Shown: positions 22,604 through 31,476, counted from the stretch's first letter. The stretch: DNA of 35,892 nucleotides from an uncultured Bariatricus sp. (GCA_934307065.1 CAKRCD010000019.1:1-35892); one strand, 5' to 3'. A program made the numbers and translations. Notes: generated by a model not told the origin, from the sequence alone.

Positions 22604-24088
22604 TTAGTGTTTTGCCTGTTTATCTTCATAGAACAGACACATGTTCTTATCTACTTTACCAACTCCAAGATAGCGGGCTTTGTAATCCTTTAACAACTTG
22701 AAATACTGTCCTGACAGAATGAGTACCACTGCCACATTGACAAATGTAGGAATTGCAGAAGTAATATCGACTACAGTCCAGATAAATCCCTGATTGTTTG
22801 TCTTTACCAGATAGATAGTCCAAAGAAGTCCCGGAAGGGCACGTACTGCGTAAAAGAGTTTCATTACAATGTCTTTCATGAGACCTTCTTTTTTGTAAAG
22901 ATGTTCCAGGATTGCAAGATAGTAAGTAAACCATCCACCGGAAGTCGTTACCGTAAAGATAACCATGATAATAGCAAGTAAAATACTTCCACCTTTACCA
23001 AAGCCACTTGCGAATGCATTTAATGCTAAGGTACCACCATTTGTTCCATCTGTCCACTGTCCGCTTAAGATAACAGATAATGCTGTAATTGTACAGATAA
23101 CCATGGTATCGAAAAATACTTCGAAAGAACCCCAGAGTCCCTGCTCTACCGGGTGAGGAGTCTTTGCAGAAGAATGGATCATTGGTGAAGTACCCCATCC
23201 AGCTTCGTTAGAGTATACGGAACGGGCCATACCGACACGGACGATTTCACTGACTGCACATCCTGCAAAACCACCAATTGCTGCTGTTCCGGTAAATGCA
23301 TTTGTTACGATTGCTGCAAATGCAGATGGCACACGGTTAATATTTACAAGAATCATGCCGATACCCATTAAGATGTAAAGGAAACTCATAAATGGAACTA
23401 ATTTACTGAATAAAGTAGCAATTTTCTTTGTACCACCACTTGTAACGATATAAGTAATGACGCATAAAACAGCACCTACAAGGATAACACCTTCAATCTG
23501 GAAACCGCCAATTTTGATACTTTCAAGATTAAATGCGCCTGCAACAACCTGAGAAGCAGTCAATGTAGAGGAAGTTACAAAGAATGTGGAGAAAATACCG
23601 ATTCCGAAGATAATAGCAGGAATCAGCCAAAGCTTGCCCCAGTGTCTTTCTTCACCAAGACCACATTCCATATAATAAGTAGGACCGCCATAATATTCGC
23701 CTTTATCATTGGTGTGACGATAGTAGCAGCCAAGCGTAACCTCTGCCTGCTTCAGAATCATACCAAGAAGGGAAGAAAGCCACATCCACATAATCGCACC
23801 AGGACCGCCTGCAGCGACGGCAGTTGCAACACCTGCGATATTTCCGAAACCAACGGTTCCGCCAATGGCGGTAGAAATGGCTTCAAAAGAAGTCAGCATA
23901 CCGTTGCCTTCGCTGGCAACATCTTCTTTGTGGAACAATCTTCCGATGGTTCGTTTCATAATCCAGCCAAAGTGTCGGAACTGAAAGAAGTTAGAGCGGA
24001 TTGTGAAATACAGTCCGGTCAGAATCATGAGTGCAATCAGCGGAATTCCCCAGAGAACCCCGTCAAGCCAGTTAAGAAAACCTATCAT
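22604..24088 (-). CDS. AgcS-family sodium:amino-acid symporter, lysine-riboswitch controlled
   Basis: A 494-residue polytopic membrane protein of the alanine/glycine:cation symporter family (AgcS, also called AlsT/DagA). It begins IGFLNWLDGVLWGIPLIALM, followed by FEAISTAIGGTVGFGNIAGV, the family's first signature. Further matches are GPGAIMWMWLSSLLGMILKQ and YSNEAGWGTSPMIHSSAKTP. About 10-11 membrane segments are evident. The start at 24088 is set by AAAGGAGGA; upstream in-frame ATGs lie within the terminator region. The family is usually described as carrying alanine or glycine with sodium, but the leader here is a lysine riboswitch, which argues for lysine or a lysine derivative as substrate, or for response to lysine shortage. 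Confidence 0.93.
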   Translation of the reverse strand: MIGFLNWLDGVLWGIPLIALMILTGLYFTIRSNFFQFRHFGWIMKRTIGRLFHKEDVASEGNGMLTSFEAISTAIGGTVGFGNIAGVATAVAAGGPGAIMWMWLSSLLGMILKQAEVTLGCYYRHTNDKGEYYGGPTYYMECGLGEERHWGKLWLIPAIIFGIGIFSTFFVTSSTLTASQVVAGAFNLESIKIGGFQIEGVILVGAVLCVITYIVTSGGTKKIATLFSKLVPFMSFLYILMGIGMILVNINRVPSAFAAIVTNAFTGTAAIGGFAGCAVSEIVRVGMARSVYSNEAGWGTSPMIHSSAKTPHPVEQGLWGSFEVFFDTMVICTITALSVILSGQWTDGTNGGTLALNAFASGFGKGGSILLAIIMVIFTVTTSGGWFTYYLAILEHLYKKEGLMKDIVMKLFYAVRALPGLLWTIYLVKTNNQGFIWTVVDITSAIPTFVNVAVVLILSGQYFKLLKDYKARYLGVGKVDKNMCLFYEDKQAKH

Positions 24089-24131
24089 TTTAAAAATCCT
24101 CCTTTGTGTGTTCGGCAACGGGTTTCTACAC

Positions 24132-24157
24132 AAAAAAAGCAGTGGTACCCACTGCTT
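24132..24157 (-). terminator. Expression-platform terminator of the lysine riboswitch
   Basis: On the minus strand AAGCAGTGG and CCACTGCTT form a 9-bp stem with a 3-nt loop followed by seven T. It lies between the aptamer and the symporter start. Confidence 0.85.
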
Positions 24158-24186
24158 CATTATCATTTTCATCTATGCGTATGAAA

Positions 24187-24348
24187 CAATAGCTCCTCCA
24201 CCATGCGGTGAGAGTGCACAGCCTATTCGACTGTACCCCAACTGCTGCAGCCTGCGGAAACTGCATGTTTCGGCGAATGCTCCTTTTTCTGTCTTTCAGT
24301 GACTCCGCGGTCTCCGGGCAGATACTCATAACCTTCGCGCCTCTATTG
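24187..24348 (-). promoter_or_regulatory. Lysine riboswitch (L box) aptamer
   Basis: The minus strand shows L-box blocks in order. CAATAG opens P1, followed by AGGCGCGAAGG and AGTATCTGCCC. GGAGCATTCGCCGAAAC is the conserved TCGCCGAA core, followed by GCAGTTGGGG. GGTGGAGGAGCTATTG closes the aptamer, with CTATTG pairing with the opening CAATAG. This is the junction organisation of the lysine-binding aptamer. A terminator and the symporter gene follow. Confidence 0.88.
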
Positions 24349-24372
24349 CCGAATATGTAATTTAACGTATTC

Positions 24373-24401
24373 ATGATAGGCGGTATTGGTGGGGAAGTCA
24401 A
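24373..24401 (-). promoter_or_regulatory. Promoter of the lysine-riboswitch transcript
   Basis: On the minus strand TTGACT (-35) and TATCAT (-10) are 17 bp apart, about 25 bp before the first base pair of the aptamer. Confidence 0.8.
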
Positions 24402-24469
24402 TGGTTTTTTGTAATTAATTAAAATTTATATGATAATATGACATCATAAGGATACAATTATTAATTTAA

Positions 24470-24550
24470 AGAACATATGGTGCCCTGGAAAATGCTTTAA
24501 GCGAAGCTGTAAAAGTGGTGGATAATTCAGAAGCAAAAAAGAGCTTTTGA
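24470..24550 (+). pseudogene. Short coding tail, possible gene remnant
   Basis: The frame reads GALENALSEAVKVVDNSEAK and then Lys-Ser-Phe-stop, with a stop in frame just upstream and no start site. The composition suggests an amphipathic helix from a lost gene. It could be chance, and the family is not recognised. It ends 4 nt before the convergent amidohydrolase stop. Confidence 0.25.
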
Positions 24551-24554
24551 AGGT

Positions 24555-25841
24555 TTAATCCCGGATGAATTTATCCAGTTCTGCTTCAACCTGAGGTCTT
24601 TTTTTGATTTGTGGATGATTGATTACGACTCCATTTGCAATTACCATGTCCACATGTCTGAGGGTACGCAGGTCTTCTAATGGATTCTGAGAGGTAACAA
24701 TCATATCTGCGCATTTTCCCTTTTCGATACTTCCGGTAATGTCATCGATTCCTGCCATTTCTGCACTGCGTTTTGTTGCGGTGTAGAGTGCAAATGCATT
24801 AGAAACTCCTACATATTTGTGGAAATAATAAAGTTCTCTCCAGAAATCATACTGGGTAATCCATGGACATCCTACGTCATTTCCAAGGACAACCGGGATG
24901 TCATTTGCAAGGGCAGCTTTGGCACAGTCAATGATTCCTTCGAATACTACATTGCCGTTGTATTGCTCCACTTCAGAAGCGTTTGTAATAGAACGATCAA
25001 ATAAAGCGTAAGGCAGAGCTGGAGAAATAGTAGTGCAAAGAAATGCATTCTCTTTTTTGAAAAGCCGTATCATTTCTTCGTCCAGTTTTGCACCATGTTC
25101 AATGGAATCTACCCCATTTTCCAAAGCAACACGGACACCCTCCGGAGATTCTACATGGGCAGAAACAATATAGCCATCCGCATGTGCTTTCTCGCAGACT
25201 GCACGAACCATTTCCGGTTTCATTTTCAGTTCTCCGGGAACGCCTTTTTCCTTGGCATCTAAGACACCACCTGTAATCATTAATTTGATTAAATCCACGT
25301 TCTCTTTTTTGGATTCTTCCACATGCTGAAGTGCTTCGGAAACTGAGCCGGCAGCGACAGCTACGGAACCTGCCATGTGTCCGCCGGGTACAGAGATTCC
25401 CTGATTGGCGGCAAGGATACGTGGCCCTGTTTTCTTGCCTGCGGAAATTTCATCCCGGAGCTTTGTATCAAAATTGCCAAGGCCTCCGACGGTACGGATT
25501 GTAGTTACACCACTGAGAAGTTCGTCTTTCGCAAATCCGCATACCATTTTATAAGCGACAGCGCGTGTGAGAGAGGAACTCATAATCCTGCGGACTAATT
25601 TTTCATTGTCACGCTGTTTCTTCTGCGGTTTTCCATTTCCGGCAAGATGTACGTGCATATTAATCAGACCCGGGAGAATGTATTTTCCACCTAAATCAAC
25701 TCTTTCATATCCATCCAAGTCAGAACCGGTAGGGACGATATCCACGATTTTCTTTCCGTTTGTCAGAATGCAAAGTCCTTCCTGAACTTCCATATCCTTT
25801 GTGCCATCTAATAGTTTCCCATTGATAAATGCGTAATTCAT
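24555..25841 (-). CDS. Amidohydrolase (imidazolonepropionase / prolidase-like, Zn-dependent)
   Basis: A 428-residue member of the amidohydrolase_1 superfamily. Metal and catalytic motifs in order are INMHVHLAGNG (HxH), VDLIKLMITGGVLDAKEKGV (bridging Lys), IVSAHVESPEGVRVALENGV with DSIEHG (two His), and VVLGNDVGCPWI (catalytic Asp). The C-terminal GKCADMIVTSQNPLEDLRTL and VDMVIANGVV complete the beta-sandwich. Relatives hydrolyse Xaa-Arg/Lys/Pro dipeptides, N-acyl amino acids or cyclic imides; the true substrate is not evident. GGGAGGCC precedes the ATG. It is on the same strand as the lysine-riboswitch unit but ends before that promoter, so it is a separate transcript unless reading through. 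Confidence 0.88.
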   Translation of the reverse strand: MNYAFINGKLLDGTKDMEVQEGLCILTNGKKIVDIVPTGSDLDGYERVDLGGKYILPGLINMHVHLAGNGKPQKKQRDNEKLVRRIMSSSLTRAVAYKMVCGFAKDELLSGVTTIRTVGGLGNFDTKLRDEISAGKKTGPRILAANQGISVPGGHMAGSVAVAAGSVSEALQHVEESKKENVDLIKLMITGGVLDAKEKGVPGELKMKPEMVRAVCEKAHADGYIVSAHVESPEGVRVALENGVDSIEHGAKLDEEMIRLFKKENAFLCTTISPALPYALFDRSITNASEVEQYNGNVVFEGIIDCAKAALANDIPVVLGNDVGCPWITQYDFWRELYYFHKYVGVSNAFALYTATKRSAEMAGIDDITGSIEKGKCADMIVTSQNPLEDLRTLRHVDMVIANGVVINHPQIKKRPQVEAELDKFIRD

Positions 25842-26042
25842 AGGTTTCGGCCTCCCTTTTCTTTTTCTTTCACGTTCAAGGTATTATTTTGATGATACAG
25901 CCACTTGGAAATGAAGTCAATAAATAACAAAATTTTTCGGAATTTACCGAAAAGCTGTATGTTTGCAACTAGAATAAGCACATATTTTTTTGTATAATAG
26001 GAAGAAAACGAAAACGGATTTTATTATATGGGGTGATAGAAA

Positions 26043-27068
26043 ATGCAAATGGTTACACTTGGTTCAACCGGGATTCAGGTTGTACAGAACGGATTTGGGG
26101 CACTTCCGATTCAGAGAGACAGTAAGGAAGTGGCAGTTAAGATTGTAAGGAGGGCATATGAAGGTGGTATGCGTTTCTTCGATACAGCAAGGGCATATTC
26201 AGACAGCGAAGAAAAAGTTGGAGAGGCACTGAACGATGTGCGGGATAATCTTTATATTGCCACCAAGACAATGGCGCAGACCCCAGAGGAATTCTGGAAG
26301 CAGCTTGAGACTTCTCTCCAGTTATTAAAGACAGATTATATCGACATCTATCAGTTCCATTGTGCAAATCAGGTATATGCACCGGGAGATGGGACAGGGA
26401 TGTACGAATGTATGTTAGAGGCAAAAGCACAGGGCAAAATCCGTCATATAGGTATTACTGCCCATAAGATTCAGATTGCATTTGATGCGGTGGAATCCGG
26501 ACTTTATGAGACGTTGCAGTACCCGTTCAGTTATCTGGCAGCAGAGCGTGAGAAAGAACTGGTTGCAAAATGTAAAGAGAAGAATGTGGGTTTTATTGCC
26601 ATGAAGGGGCTTGCAGGAGGTCTGATTAATAAATCCGAAGCTGCCATGGCATTTATGACCCAGTATGAAAATGTTCTTCCGATTTGGGGAATCCAGAGAG
26701 AAACTGAACTGGAAGAATGGCTTTCTTATATGGACCATACACCGTCTATGACTGGTGAAATCAAGGAATATATTGAGCGGGAACAGAAGGAGTTGTCCGG
26801 TGAATTCTGTCGTGGATGTGGGTATTGTATGCCATGTCCAAAAGGAATTATGATTAATCAGTGCGCACGAATGTCCCTAATGCTCAGACGTGCACCTTCT
26901 GCATCCTGGCTTTCTGAAAATACGCAGGCAGAAATGAAGAAAATCGAGACTTGTATTAACTGCCGCAAATGTGTGAGCAAATGTCCATATTCGCTTAACA
27001 CACCGGAGCTTTTGAAGAAAAATTATGAAGATTACAAGCGGATTTTAAGTGGGGAAATTACTGTATAA
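26043..27068 (+). CDS. Aldo/keto reductase with C-terminal ferredoxin-type 4Fe-4S domain
   Basis: A 341-residue oxidoreductase. The N-terminal barrel has the aldo/keto reductase tetrad Asp47, Tyr52, Lys75 and His106 within RFFDTARAYSDSEEKVG, IATKT and YQFHC. The C-terminal 80 residues carry two cysteine clusters, CRGCGYCMPCPKG and CINCRKCVSKCPYS, as in bacterial ferredoxin domains, for two [4Fe-4S] clusters. These fused enzymes occur in anaerobes and presumably pass electrons between NAD(P)H, ferredoxin and a carbonyl substrate; the substrate is unknown. GGGGTGA lies before the ATG. A TATAAT at about 25994-26000 could be the -10, but no clear -35 is seen. Confidence 0.93.
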   Translation: MQMVTLGSTGIQVVQNGFGALPIQRDSKEVAVKIVRRAYEGGMRFFDTARAYSDSEEKVGEALNDVRDNLYIATKTMAQTPEEFWKQLETSLQLLKTDYIDIYQFHCANQVYAPGDGTGMYECMLEAKAQGKIRHIGITAHKIQIAFDAVESGLYETLQYPFSYLAAEREKELVAKCKEKNVGFIAMKGLAGGLINKSEAAMAFMTQYENVLPIWGIQRETELEEWLSYMDHTPSMTGEIKEYIEREQKELSGEFCRGCGYCMPCPKGIMINQCARMSLMLRRAPSASWLSENTQAEMKKIETCINCRKCVSKCPYSLNTPELLKKNYEDYKRILSGEITV

Positions 27069-27130
27069 AAGTATGATAAAGATACGAAAATATAAAATGG
27101 AAATAAGGGAAAGTAGAAGGTAGGATTCAG

Positions 27131-27700
27131 ATGAAGAAAATTAAAATAACATTCAATGCGCCAGTGACACTGGGACTTGTGACGATTTGCTTTTTTGCCA
27201 CACTGATGGGAGTATTAACCGGAGGTCAGACAACAAGGCTGTTATTTATGACGTATCATTCGTCTCTGCATAATCCGCTTACTTATCTGCGGTTTGTGAC
27301 TCATATATTTGGACATAGTGGATGGGATCATTTTATAGGAAATGCCATGTATTTGTTATTACTTGGTCCTCTTCTGGAAGAAAAATACGGTTACGACCGG
27401 ATTTTAAAAGTGGTATTGATTACAGCGGTTGCTACGAGTTTAATCAATTACATATTTTTCCCGAACGTTGCGCTTTGCGGTGCGAGTGGAGTAGTATTTG
27501 CGTTTATTATTCTGGCATCATTTACCGGATTCAGGGAAGGTGAGATTCCGCTCACTTTCATTCTTGTCGCGGTAATATTTATTGGTCAGCAAATATATCA
27601 GGGATTTGCAATCAAGGATAATGTATCAAATATGGCACATATTATTGGTGGAGTTGTTGGAGCAGTGATTGGTTTTCAGTTTAATAGACGGAAAAGATAG
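27131..27700 (+). CDS. Rhomboid-family intramembrane serine protease
   Basis: A 189-residue membrane protein with about six hydrophobic segments. The catalytic pair is Ser119 in CGASGVV (GxSG) and His170 in NMAHIIGGVVGA. The upstream VTHIFGHSGWDHFIGNAMYL matches the H-x-x-x-H and Asn of the rhomboid oxyanion site. Rhomboids cut membrane-spanning substrates within the bilayer; the substrate here is unknown. It begins 62 nt after the aldo/keto reductase behind AGAAGGTAGG and ends 15 nt before the WYL regulator, suggesting one transcript. Confidence 0.93.
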   Translation: MKKIKITFNAPVTLGLVTICFFATLMGVLTGGQTTRLLFMTYHSSLHNPLTYLRFVTHIFGHSGWDHFIGNAMYLLLLGPLLEEKYGYDRILKVVLITAVATSLINYIFFPNVALCGASGVVFAFIILASFTGFREGEIPLTFILVAVIFIGQQIYQGFAIKDNVSNMAHIIGGVVGAVIGFQFNRRKR

Positions 27701-27715
27701 AAAGGAAGAATTACC

Positions 27716-28705
27716 ATGCCAAAAGGAACCAATCAGAAATTCAAACTTTATCGCCTCGCACAGATTATGCTGGAGAAAACAGATGATGACCATTATATTA
27801 CCATGCCTGAAATCCTATCTTCGTTAGAGGCATATGGTGTAACGGCAGACCGCAAAAGCATTTACAATGATTTAAGAGATTTGGAAGTGCTCGGAATAGA
27901 GGTTGAAGGTGAGCCTGTAGGCGGACGCTATCATTATCATGTGCTGAATCGTCCGTTTGAATTGCCGGAGCTGAAGCTTCTGGTAGACGCCATTCAGTCA
28001 TCTAAGTTTATCACGGAGCGCAAAACGAATGCACTGATTAAAAAACTGGAGCAGCTGGTAAGTCAGTATGAGGCTGTGAAATTACAGCGTCAGGTTTATG
28101 TGTCGGGAAGAATAAAGACCATGAATGAAAGTATTTATTATACGGTAGATGCCATTCATAATGCCATTTCAGAGAATAAGAAGATTCGTTTTCAGTATTA
28201 TCAGTGGAATGTGAAGAAGGAAATGGAACTGCGTCATGGAGGAGCTTTTTATCATATCAGTCCATGGGGGTTGTCCTGGGATGATGAAAATTATTATCTG
28301 GTGGGATATGATTCCGAGGCAGATACGTTAAAACATTACCGGGTGGACAAGATGCTGCACATCCAGATGTCTGATGAAAAGCGAGAAGGACAGGAGCATT
28401 TTGAAAGACTGAATATAGCGGATTATGCCAAAAAAAGTTTTGGAATGTTTGGTGGAAAAGAACAGAAAGTAAAACTGTTGGTTAAGAATGAACTGGCTGG
28501 TGTTATGATAGACCGGTTTGGAAAAGATATTATGATGATTCCAAAAGAAGAAAATTATTTTACCGTTAATGTGGATGTCCATATAAGCAATCAGTTTCTG
28601 GGGTGGGTATTTTCACTGGGAGACGGAGTGAAAATCATTTCGCCGGATGAAGTGGTTGAGCAGATGAAGCAGGAAGTGGAACGGCTGCAGCAACAATATT
28701 TTTAA
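27716..28705 (+). CDS. WYL-domain transcriptional regulator
   Basis: A 329-residue regulator. Residues 10-65 form a winged helix (LYRLAQIMLEKTDDDHYITM, then DRKSIYNDLRDLEVLGIEVE). The middle holds the WYL ligand domain, visible in IRFQYYQWNVKKEMELRHGG, HISPWGLSWDDENYYLVGYD and KHYRVDKM. The end (GVKIISPDEVVEQMKQEVER) is a WCX-like extension. WYL proteins sense nucleic-acid ligands or metabolites and often control defence or DNA-damage genes. It lies 13 nt before a macro-domain stub and about 100 nt before two DUF3841 genes, which are its most likely targets by position. Confidence 0.93.
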   Translation: MPKGTNQKFKLYRLAQIMLEKTDDDHYITMPEILSSLEAYGVTADRKSIYNDLRDLEVLGIEVEGEPVGGRYHYHVLNRPFELPELKLLVDAIQSSKFITERKTNALIKKLEQLVSQYEAVKLQRQVYVSGRIKTMNESIYYTVDAIHNAISENKKIRFQYYQWNVKKEMELRHGGAFYHISPWGLSWDDENYYLVGYDSEADTLKHYRVDKMLHIQMSDEKREGQEHFERLNIADYAKKSFGMFGGKEQKVKLLVKNELAGVMIDRFGKDIMMIPKEENYFTVNVDVHISNQFLGWVFSLGDGVKIISPDEVVEQMKQEVERLQQQYF

Positions 28706-28718
28706 TGAGGTAACCGAC

Positions 28719-28820
28719 TTGCCTTTTTCTATTATAAGAAATGATATTACGAAAGTGAAGGCAGACGTAGTAGAAGCGATAGGATGTTCCAGAGAGGAGG
28801 ATTTAGATGGGAACAATTAA
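28719..28820 (+). pseudogene. Truncated macro-domain protein (N-terminal stub)
   Basis: A 33-codon frame starting with TTG and preceded by GAGGT reads PFSIIRNDITKVKADVVEAI and then runs through GCSREEDLDGNN to a stop. FSIIRNDITKVKADVV is the opening strand and loop of macro domains, which bind ADP-ribose and remove ADP-ribosylation. The rest of the domain, including the catalytic loops, is missing. The sequence after ADVV does not continue the family pattern (normally VN-A-N), so an internal deletion is likely. It overlaps the start of the next gene. Confidence 0.6.
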
Positions 28821-29364
28821 GGTATGGACAAGACAGCATAAAAGTGTACTGGACAAAGTAATGAATAATGGTCGGTATATTGCAAAGAGGGATTACATTT
28901 ATATGGACCTTCAGGAACATGCAAAGCTAGTGTTGGAAGTGTATGACTGGCTGGTACAGCATTCGCCCGACAGAGCAAACAAACCGGAAGATGTGGAATA
29001 TCCGGTATGGGTTTCCTTTGATGAGGAAGCAACCATGCTTTCCGGTGAAGAGGGAGTTGTATTTGAACTTACCATTGATGAAGAAAAAATCACTCCGGTA
29101 AATATTGCAAAATGGGGAACCATACTCAATTATTCCTATATTCCGTTAAACGAAGCAGACAAAAAGAGACATCAGGAGCTTCTGGATATGTATCGGACGG
29201 ATGATGTGAAAGCATTTATGACACAGTTTTATCCGCAGATCAAGAAAGAAATTGTGGAAAGCTGGAGCAGACTTTTTGATGATACTGTAAAAGTAGGGAA
29301 CGATTTGAAATATGGACTTATTTGGGAGTTGAGAAAAGAATGGATAACGAAAGTAATACAATAA
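28807..29364 (+). CDS. DUF3841-family protein (first copy)
   Basis: A 185-residue cytoplasmic protein of the DUF3841 family, without known function. It starts IKVWTRQHKSVLDKVMNNGR and carries DIYTYMD-like, VEYPVWVSFDEE and ITPVNIAKWGTILNYSYIPL segments, ending in ESWSRLFD and a basic tail. The family pattern is an N-terminal helix pair around a Tyr-rich segment, the YPVW/F motif and the W-x-x-x-L-N/R-Y strand. GAGGAGG precedes the ATG. It is followed by a paralogue overlapping its last 25 nt, and together they probably form a translationally coupled pair under the WYL regulator. Confidence 0.82.
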   Translation: MGTIKVWTRQHKSVLDKVMNNGRYIAKRDYIYMDLQEHAKLVLEVYDWLVQHSPDRANKPEDVEYPVWVSFDEEATMLSGEEGVVFELTIDEEKITPVNIAKWGTILNYSYIPLNEADKKRHQELLDMYRTDDVKAFMTQFYPQIKKEIVESWSRLFDDTVKVGNDLKYGLIWELRKEWITKVIQ

Positions 29365-29909
29365 TCTTATATTCTTCGCAAACTGATATTGTCATGAATG
29401 TGATTGAGCGGGAGGGTGTCTGCTATTCGAAAGAAGAATATATTCGCCGTAAATATCAGGAGAGTGCACCAGTTTTTCTGACAGCTTATTCATGGTTTGT
29501 CAGTCAGATGCCCAAGTATGTACCAAAACCGGAAAGAGCGGAGTTTCCGTATTGGGCATTTGCAGATTTATACAGCGTAGACCAGTCGGACAATATTTTA
29601 CATCTTTCTGTTCCGAAGGATGAAGCAGTATTTTTTGATGTGATGGACTGGAATAAAATTATGCGTCTCAGTTATATTGGGGAAAATGAAGCAGAGGAGA
29701 AAGCATTTTTTGAAGATATGGCAATGCGGGGACTGAACTGGAATGATGTAATGCTCACTTCTTTTTATCCGGACTGGAAAAAGAAGATTATGGAAAGCTG
29801 GGACAGACTTTTCCGGCATCATGAAGCAATTAAGGAGGGAGATTGTTCCGGGGTGCACAGTGTGCAGGCAGGATTGTGGCAAATCAAAAAGAACTGGAAT
29901 ATCCTATAG
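29340..29909 (+). CDS. DUF3841-family protein (second copy)
   Basis: A 189-residue paralogue of the preceding gene. The alignable parts are YSSQTDIVMNVIEREGVCYS at the start, AEFPYWAFADLYSV (the YPVW-like motif), DVMDWNKIMRLSYIGENEAE, and SFYPDWKKKIMESWDRLF near the end. The divergence between the copies is large, so this is an old duplication with possibly different partners or ligands. The start at 29340 is the ATG nearest to GGGAGTTGAG and overlaps the first copy by 25 nt. Confidence 0.82.
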   Translation: MDNESNTIILYSSQTDIVMNVIEREGVCYSKEEYIRRKYQESAPVFLTAYSWFVSQMPKYVPKPERAEFPYWAFADLYSVDQSDNILHLSVPKDEAVFFDVMDWNKIMRLSYIGENEAEEKAFFEDMAMRGLNWNDVMLTSFYPDWKKKIMESWDRLFRHHEAIKEGDCSGVHSVQAGLWQIKKNWNIL

Positions 29910-29953
29910 AAGCATAATCTTTTGTTTTGTCAGTGAATAATTTCCTGATTATC

Positions 29954-29982
29954 TTGCGTTAGAAATTTCTATTTGATACAAT
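29954..29982 (+). promoter_or_regulatory. Promoter of pgi with palindromic operator-like spacer
   Basis: TTGCGT (-35) and TACAAT (-10) are 17 bp apart. The spacer contains the perfect palindrome AGAAATTTCT (29961-29970), the same word found at the double-cubane reductase promoter and near the start of the 3' transcript. Confidence 0.7.
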
Positions 29983-30014
29983 TGAGACATCAATGGTTTA
30001 ACGGAGGAAATAAT

Positions 30015-31364
30015 ATGGCAGACAAAATATTGTTTGATTATTCGAAAGCCAAAGCATTTGTAAGTACACACGAGATGGAATATATGGAAGCTGCGACGGA
30101 GAATGCACGCAGGACACTGGCCGGAAAGCAGGGGGCAGGAAATGATTTCCTGGGATGGATTGATTTACCGGTAGATTATGATAAGGAAGAATTTGCGCGG
30201 ATTCAGAAAGCAGCAGAAAAGATTCAGGGTGATTCGGAAGTGTTGGTGGTAATCGGAATCGGAGGCTCTTATCTTGGGGCAAGAGCTGCGGTAGAATACT
30301 TAAGACACAGCTTCTATAATGTCGTTTCCAAGGAAGTACGGAAGACGCCGGAGATTTATTTTGCGGGAAATAACATCAGCAGTACATATTTGTATGATTT
30401 AATTGAAACGATTGGAGACCGTGATTTTTCTGTAAATGTAATTTCCAAATCAGGAACAACTACAGAGCCGGCCATTGCATTTCGTATTTTCAAGGCTATT
30501 TTGGAGAAAAAATATGGACGGGCAGAGGCAGCAAAGCGAATTTATGCGACAACAGATAAAGTGCGTGGCGCACTGAAAAATCTTGCAGATACAGAAGGTT
30601 ATGAGACATTTGTAGTTCCGGATGATGTAGGAGGTCGTTTCTCTGTTCTGACAGCAGTAGGACTGCTTCCGATTGCGGTAAGCGGGGCTGATATTACAAA
30701 GCTGATGGACGGAGCACAGGCTGCACGGAAAGAAGCATTAGAAGCACCTTTTACAGAAAATGCAGCAATGCAGTATGCAGCAATCCGGAATATTCTGTTT
30801 CGTAAGGGTAAAGCCATCGAGATTCTTGCCAATTATGAACCATGTCTTCATTATGTAGATGAGTGGTGGAAACAGCTCTATGGAGAAAGTGAAGGAAAAG
30901 ACCAGAAAGGCATTTTCCCGGCAGCAGTAGACTTAACAACTGACCTGCATTCCATGGGGCAGTTTATTCAGGATGGAAACCGTATCTTATTTGAAACGGT
31001 AATGGAGATTGACAGACCGAAACGGGAACTGGTAATCAATGAAGAACCGTTTGACCTTGACGGACTGAACTATTTAGCAGGAAAGGATATGGATTTCGTA
31101 AATAAAAATGCCATGAACGGAACCATTCTTGCACATACGGACGGTCAGGTTCCAAATCTGAAAATTACAATTCCTGCGCAGGATGAATATAGTCTTGGAC
31201 AATTGTTCTATTTCTTTGAATTTGCCTGTGGTATCAGTGGATATCTGCTTGGGGTAAATCCGTTTAACCAACCGGGTGTAGAGAGCTACAAGAAGAATAT
31301 GTTTGCATTGCTTGGAAAACCGGGATACGAAAAAGAAAGAGAAGAACTGCTTAAAAGACTTTAA
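30015..31364 (+). CDS. pgi: Glucose-6-phosphate isomerase
   Basis: A 449-residue cytoplasmic enzyme interconverting glucose 6-phosphate and fructose 6-phosphate. Markers are [20 protein letters not shown] (first SIS domain), [18 protein letters not shown] (phosphate-binding loop), [20 protein letters not shown], and [20 protein letters not shown] near the C-terminus. The length of about 450 is typical of the shorter Firmicutes form. CGGAGGAAAT lies 6 nt before the ATG at 30015; earlier in-frame codons lie within the promoter. It is separated from the next gene by a hairpin. Confidence 0.97.
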   Translation: MADKILFDYSKAKAFVSTHEMEYMEAATENARRTLAGKQGAGNDFLGWIDLPVDYDKEEFARIQKAAEKIQGDSEVLVVIGIGGSYLGARAAVEYLRHSFYNVVSKEVRKTPEIYFAGNNISSTYLYDLIETIGDRDFSVNVISKSGTTTEPAIAFRIFKAILEKKYGRAEAAKRIYATTDKVRGALKNLADTEGYETFVVPDDVGGRFSVLTAVGLLPIAVSGADITKLMDGAQAARKEALEAPFTENAAMQYAAIRNILFRKGKAIEILANYEPCLHYVDEWWKQLYGESEGKDQKGIFPAAVDLTTDLHSMGQFIQDGNRILFETVMEIDRPKRELVINEEPFDLDGLNYLAGKDMDFVNKNAMNGTILAHTDGQVPNLKITIPAQDEYSLGQLFYFFEFACGISGYLLGVNPFNQPGVESYKKNMFALLGKPGYEKEREELLKRL

Positions 31365-31386
31365 AGTATAATAGCGAGAAAGCGAA

Positions 31387-31413
31387 AAGGAGACGTTGTT
31401 ACAACGTCTCCTT
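31387..31413. other. Perfect 12-bp hairpin between pgi and the regulator gene
   Basis: AAGGAGACGTTG pairs perfectly with CAACGTCTCCTT around a 3-nt loop (TTA). It lies 22 nt after the pgi stop. No T run follows on either strand, so it is not a clear intrinsic terminator; it may slow or process the transcript. Confidence 0.7.
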
Positions 31414-31476
31414 AGAGTTATTAAGTATATGGAAAGGGTTTCGTGCACCTTTTTTCGTCTATCAGGAGGATATGCC

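Noticed and set aside
23642..24184. Plus-strand frame of 180 codons
   Set aside because: It is antisense to the conserved symporter and has no binding site or family resemblance.
24187..24348. Glycine riboswitch or T-box in the symporter leader
   Set aside because: A glycine riboswitch was considered because AgcS genes often have one, but the glycine consensus blocks are missing and the TCGCCGAA core with the GGAGxGCTA closing segment fits the L box. No T-box sequence (TGGNACCGCG) is seen.
24126..24401. Minus-strand frame of 91 codons
   Set aside because: It lies over the lysine riboswitch, its promoter and terminator, and lacks a ribosome binding site.
29973..30014. Longer N-terminus for glucose-6-phosphate isomerase
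   Set aside because: The extra codons fall in the promoter -10 region and the ribosome binding site; the ATG at 30015 has correct spacing and family length.
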